From an uncultured Eubacteriales bacterium (GTDB lineage: Bacteria; Bacillota; Clostridia; Oscillospirales; CAG-272): a stretch of DNA of 16,114 nt. Shown one piece after another: positions 14,416-16,114 of this stretch (positions within the stretch are counted from its first letter, which is position 1; each line of letters begins with the position of its first letter). The notes beneath the pieces are model-generated. The model did not search any database. It had not been told where the DNA came from and saw only the letters and a list, made by a program, of their open reading frames with translations. Where the stretch lies: NCBI GenBank assembly GCA_949286815.1, contig CASEEB010000195.1:1-16114 (forward strand). Direction: 5' to 3'. A program made the translations under genes and the position numbers.

Positions 14416-15594
14416 TCACTTATTATCATTTTTCAAAAGAATTTTATCGTTCTTTTCGGTCGCAATCACGGTAGGGTCATATCCGCTCTCGCTTTCATAC
14501 GGCATGAAATACGCAAGCAGACTCCAGCCCCAGAACGGGTCAAGCCCGCACCCGGACGCGGATTCGGTCGCGTAATATTCTCTGTCTCCTATTAGCCTGA
14601 CATTTTTGTAGGTTTCTTCAGCCAAACGCGCCGCTTCCTTTAAATATCCATACTTTCTCAATCCCTCAAACACATAATAATTGGTGGGGATCCAGGTGTT
14701 GGCGCGCCAATTGCATCCGATATCGCCGGGCAGATACTGCTCGCTGTATCCCGGTTCGCTTGATGAAAGCGCGGGGTAATTAAATCCGCGGTTAAACTCG
14801 CGCGGGTTCAGCAGATAATTTTCAACCATGGATTTTGCCATGTCACCGTCACATATTCCCGCCCACATTGTCGCAAATGCTCCTATATAACGGACTTTTA
14901 TTTTCTCTCCGGTCACGCGGCTGATATCGTAAAAGAATCCGTCGTCACTGTCCCACATAAGCTCAAGCACCGTACTTTTAAGCTTTTCGGCATATTCCGT
15001 AAAAACTTTTTCATCTTCTGATTTATCGAACAGACCCGCGATAAGCGCAAACGCGCGGCATTCGCGCACAAGATAGCTGTTGAGGTCTGTCCCGCAGCAA
15101 AAGCAGTCATACCAATGTCCCGCGCGCTCATGCTGCGTGTCCATACCGGTATGAGGAGCGCTGTCCCAATACGCGAGTCCCTTGTAATTTTTGGGATTTT
15201 TCAGCCAATACAACAGATATTTTTTCATGCGCTCATAATAATAAAAATCATTGTCGGAAAGATAATCTATTTTCCCGTCTCTGTTATAAATAAGCAGCGA
15301 TATCTGTGCCAAGAAAGGCTTCACATGCTCGGAAAGCTGCTCTTCACAACCTATTGACGAGCGTTGAATATGTCCGTTCTCTTTTTGCAGATCAAGAAAA
15401 ATTTCGACTCCGTTGCGCGCAAGGTCGGTCTTCCAGCCGAGATACAACTGCACTATTGTTTCAAAATACTGATCCCAATCGTAAAGAGTGGAATATTCAT
15501 ACCCGGTGTAATACTGTTTTCCGGTTTCTTCATGGGTAAATACACCCTTTTTTCTCATCATCTCATCTATTCTCTTGAAATCATCCCGATACAT
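14416..15594 (-). CDS. Trehalase/GH63-like six-hairpin glycosidase (clan GH-G type)
   Basis: A 392-residue protein that appears to be all catalytic (alpha/alpha)6 domain, without signal peptide. YDWDQYF (38-44), AYWDSAPHTGMDTQ (141-154, with Asp152 the likely acid), GTDLNSYLVRECRAFALIAG (168-187) and NTWIPTNYYVFEGLRKYG (299-316) match the GH37/GH63 pattern, and YYATESASG (340-348) before FWGWSLLAY supplies the candidate base Glu344. Known relatives cleave alpha-glucosides, mannosylglycerate or glucosylglycerate; which applies here is unclear. ATG 15594 is chosen for GGAGG (15604-15608) nine bases upstream; a longer in-frame start at 15645 lies within the end of the GH43 gene and has no such site. 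Only four bases separate it from that GH43 gene and six from the reductase, so the three form one coupled operon. Confidence 0.78.
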   Translation of the reverse strand: MYRDDFKRIDEMMRKKGVFTHEETGKQYYTGYEYSTLYDWDQYFETIVQLYLGWKTDLARNGVEIFLDLQKENGHIQRSSIGCEEQLSEHVKPFLAQISLLIYNRDGKIDYLSDNDFYYYERMKKYLLYWLKNPKNYKGLAYWDSAPHTGMDTQHERAGHWYDCFCCGTDLNSYLVRECRAFALIAGLFDKSEDEKVFTEYAEKLKSTVLELMWDSDDGFFYDISRVTGEKIKVRYIGAFATMWAGICDGDMAKSMVENYLLNPREFNRGFNYPALSSSEPGYSEQYLPGDIGCNWRANTWIPTNYYVFEGLRKYGYLKEAARLAEETYKNVRLIGDREYYATESASGCGLDPFWGWSLLAYFMPYESESGYDPTVIATEKNDKILLKNDNK

Positions 15595-15598
15595 AGAG

Positions 15599-16114
15599 TT
15601 ATTCCTCCCGTTTAAATATAAATTCATCAAAAGCGGCAGACTCAAACTCTCCCGTAAATTTAAATTTTACGGTATGCTTTCCGACAATCGGATCGGTTTG
15701 CATATCATATTCCGTATAATCATTACTCGGTTTAACCGGCACGGAAGCATGAAGATTTTCGTCAATATAAACCTCAACCGTACAGTCCCGGTCTGACTTT
15801 ATACGCAACGACAGATATTTTTCCCCGTCAAAACCAATATATCTGAAAACCGCGCAATCCCCGGGTCGTATTTCGGTCAGCGCAAGAGTGTGCCTTGAGA
15901 AGTCATCTCCGGCAATCCTCACGTTTCCCTCAAGCCCGCAGGCATAGCAGGCGGGAACCGATGTGTCAGCGGGAATAAACTCTCCCGCTCCGGACGAGGT
16001 CATTTCCACCTCGTCTATACTTCCGTCGGCGTTTATATTTATCCGCTCTACACAGACATGGCGCGAGTTCTCCGAGCAATGAGTGGAACGGTGATAAAAA
16101 ACATACCACTGACC
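15599..16114 (-). CDS. GH43-type glycoside hydrolase with C-terminal carbohydrate-binding domain, 3' end only
   Basis: The minus-strand frame is open to the window edge, so the N-terminus is missing; the GTG at 16009 is internal. Reading from 16114, the first residues (GQWYVFYHRST, then SRHVCVERI and INADGSIDEVEMTSSG) match the end of the five-bladed propeller in GH43 xylosidases and arabinofuranosidases: YHR on the last blade, then a short linker. The remaining roughly 110 residues form a beta-rich CBM6-like domain (FRYIGFDGEKYLSLRI, TVEVYIDE, KHTVKFKFTG, FDEFIF). Catalytic residues lie outside the window. Such enzymes trim arabinose or xylose from plant hemicellulose oligosaccharides. It is the most upstream gene visible in the minus-strand operon, four bases before the six-hairpin glycosidase, so the operon's promoter lies beyond the window. 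Confidence 0.8.
   Translation of the reverse strand, partial: GQWYVFYHRSTHCSENSRHVCVERININADGSIDEVEMTSSGAGEFIPADTSVPACYACGLEGNVRIAGDDFSRHTLALTEIRPGDCAVFRYIGFDGEKYLSLRIKSDRDCTVEVYIDENLHASVPVKPSNDYTEYDMQTDPIVGKHTVKFKFTGEFESAAFDEFIFKREE

Noticed and set aside
1..16114. CRISPR arrays, tRNA or rRNA genes, insertion sequences, attachment sites, phage genes
   Set aside because: No spaced direct repeats, cloverleaf-like segments, transposase or integrase motifs, or phage proteins were seen on either strand.

Overview
The window reads as part of the chromosome of an anaerobic, probably spore-forming member of the Clostridia (Bacillota). The grounds are strong Shine-Dalgarno sites before most genes, close-to-consensus sigma-A promoters, a rubredoxin and a clostridial double 4Fe-4S protein, a SpoVB-type flippase behind a sigma-E-like promoter, and a typical AbrB plus ABC cassette. 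Base composition looks moderate, with a visibly more AT-rich stretch around 9.1-10.9 kb (judged by eye, not computed). The species cannot be named from the sequence alone.

Layout. (1) 1-282 (+): the 3' end of a DUF362-type iron-sulfur protein, followed by a clear intrinsic terminator. (2) 533-715 (-): rubredoxin with its own consensus promoter. (3) 865-5354 (-): an envelope-glycan gene set read from a perfect TTGACA/17/TATAAT promoter at 5491-5519. It holds a large multi-membrane GT-C-like glycosyltransferase, a GtrB/CsbB/DPM1-like family 2 glycosyltransferase that probably makes its lipid-linked sugar donor, and a NamZ-like (DUF1343, GH171) muramidase homologue. (4) 5676-7280 (+): a divergent SpoVB/MurJ-type flippase. 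(5) 7422-8957 (+): a secreted GH5-like glycanase with a C-terminal Gly-Cys, membrane helix and basic tail that looks like a surface-sorting signal. (6) 9255-10839 (+): a tight three-gene unit of AbrB-type regulator, ABC ATPase and ABC-2 permease with ATGA overlaps, its own perfect promoter and a strong terminator. (7) 11117-16114 (-): a carbohydrate-degradation block of GH43 (partial), a trehalase/GH63-like six-hairpin glycosidase, a YghZ-like aldo/keto reductase and a GH99/GH71-like hydrolase with accessory domains. The first three are translationally coupled.

How they fit. Two themes run through the window. One is cell-envelope glycan work: lipid-linked sugar synthesis, transfer outside the membrane, flippase, muramidase. 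The other is polysaccharide use: a surface enzyme plus an apparently cytoplasmic set that would finish off imported oligosaccharides. No CRISPR array, tRNA, rRNA, insertion sequence or prophage gene was seen. The parts most worth follow-up are the GT-C/GT2/NamZ set with no GtrA-type flippase in it, the sigma-E-like promoter before the flippase, the C-terminal sorting tail, and the AT-rich AbrB-ABC cassette with a palindrome on its -10 element.
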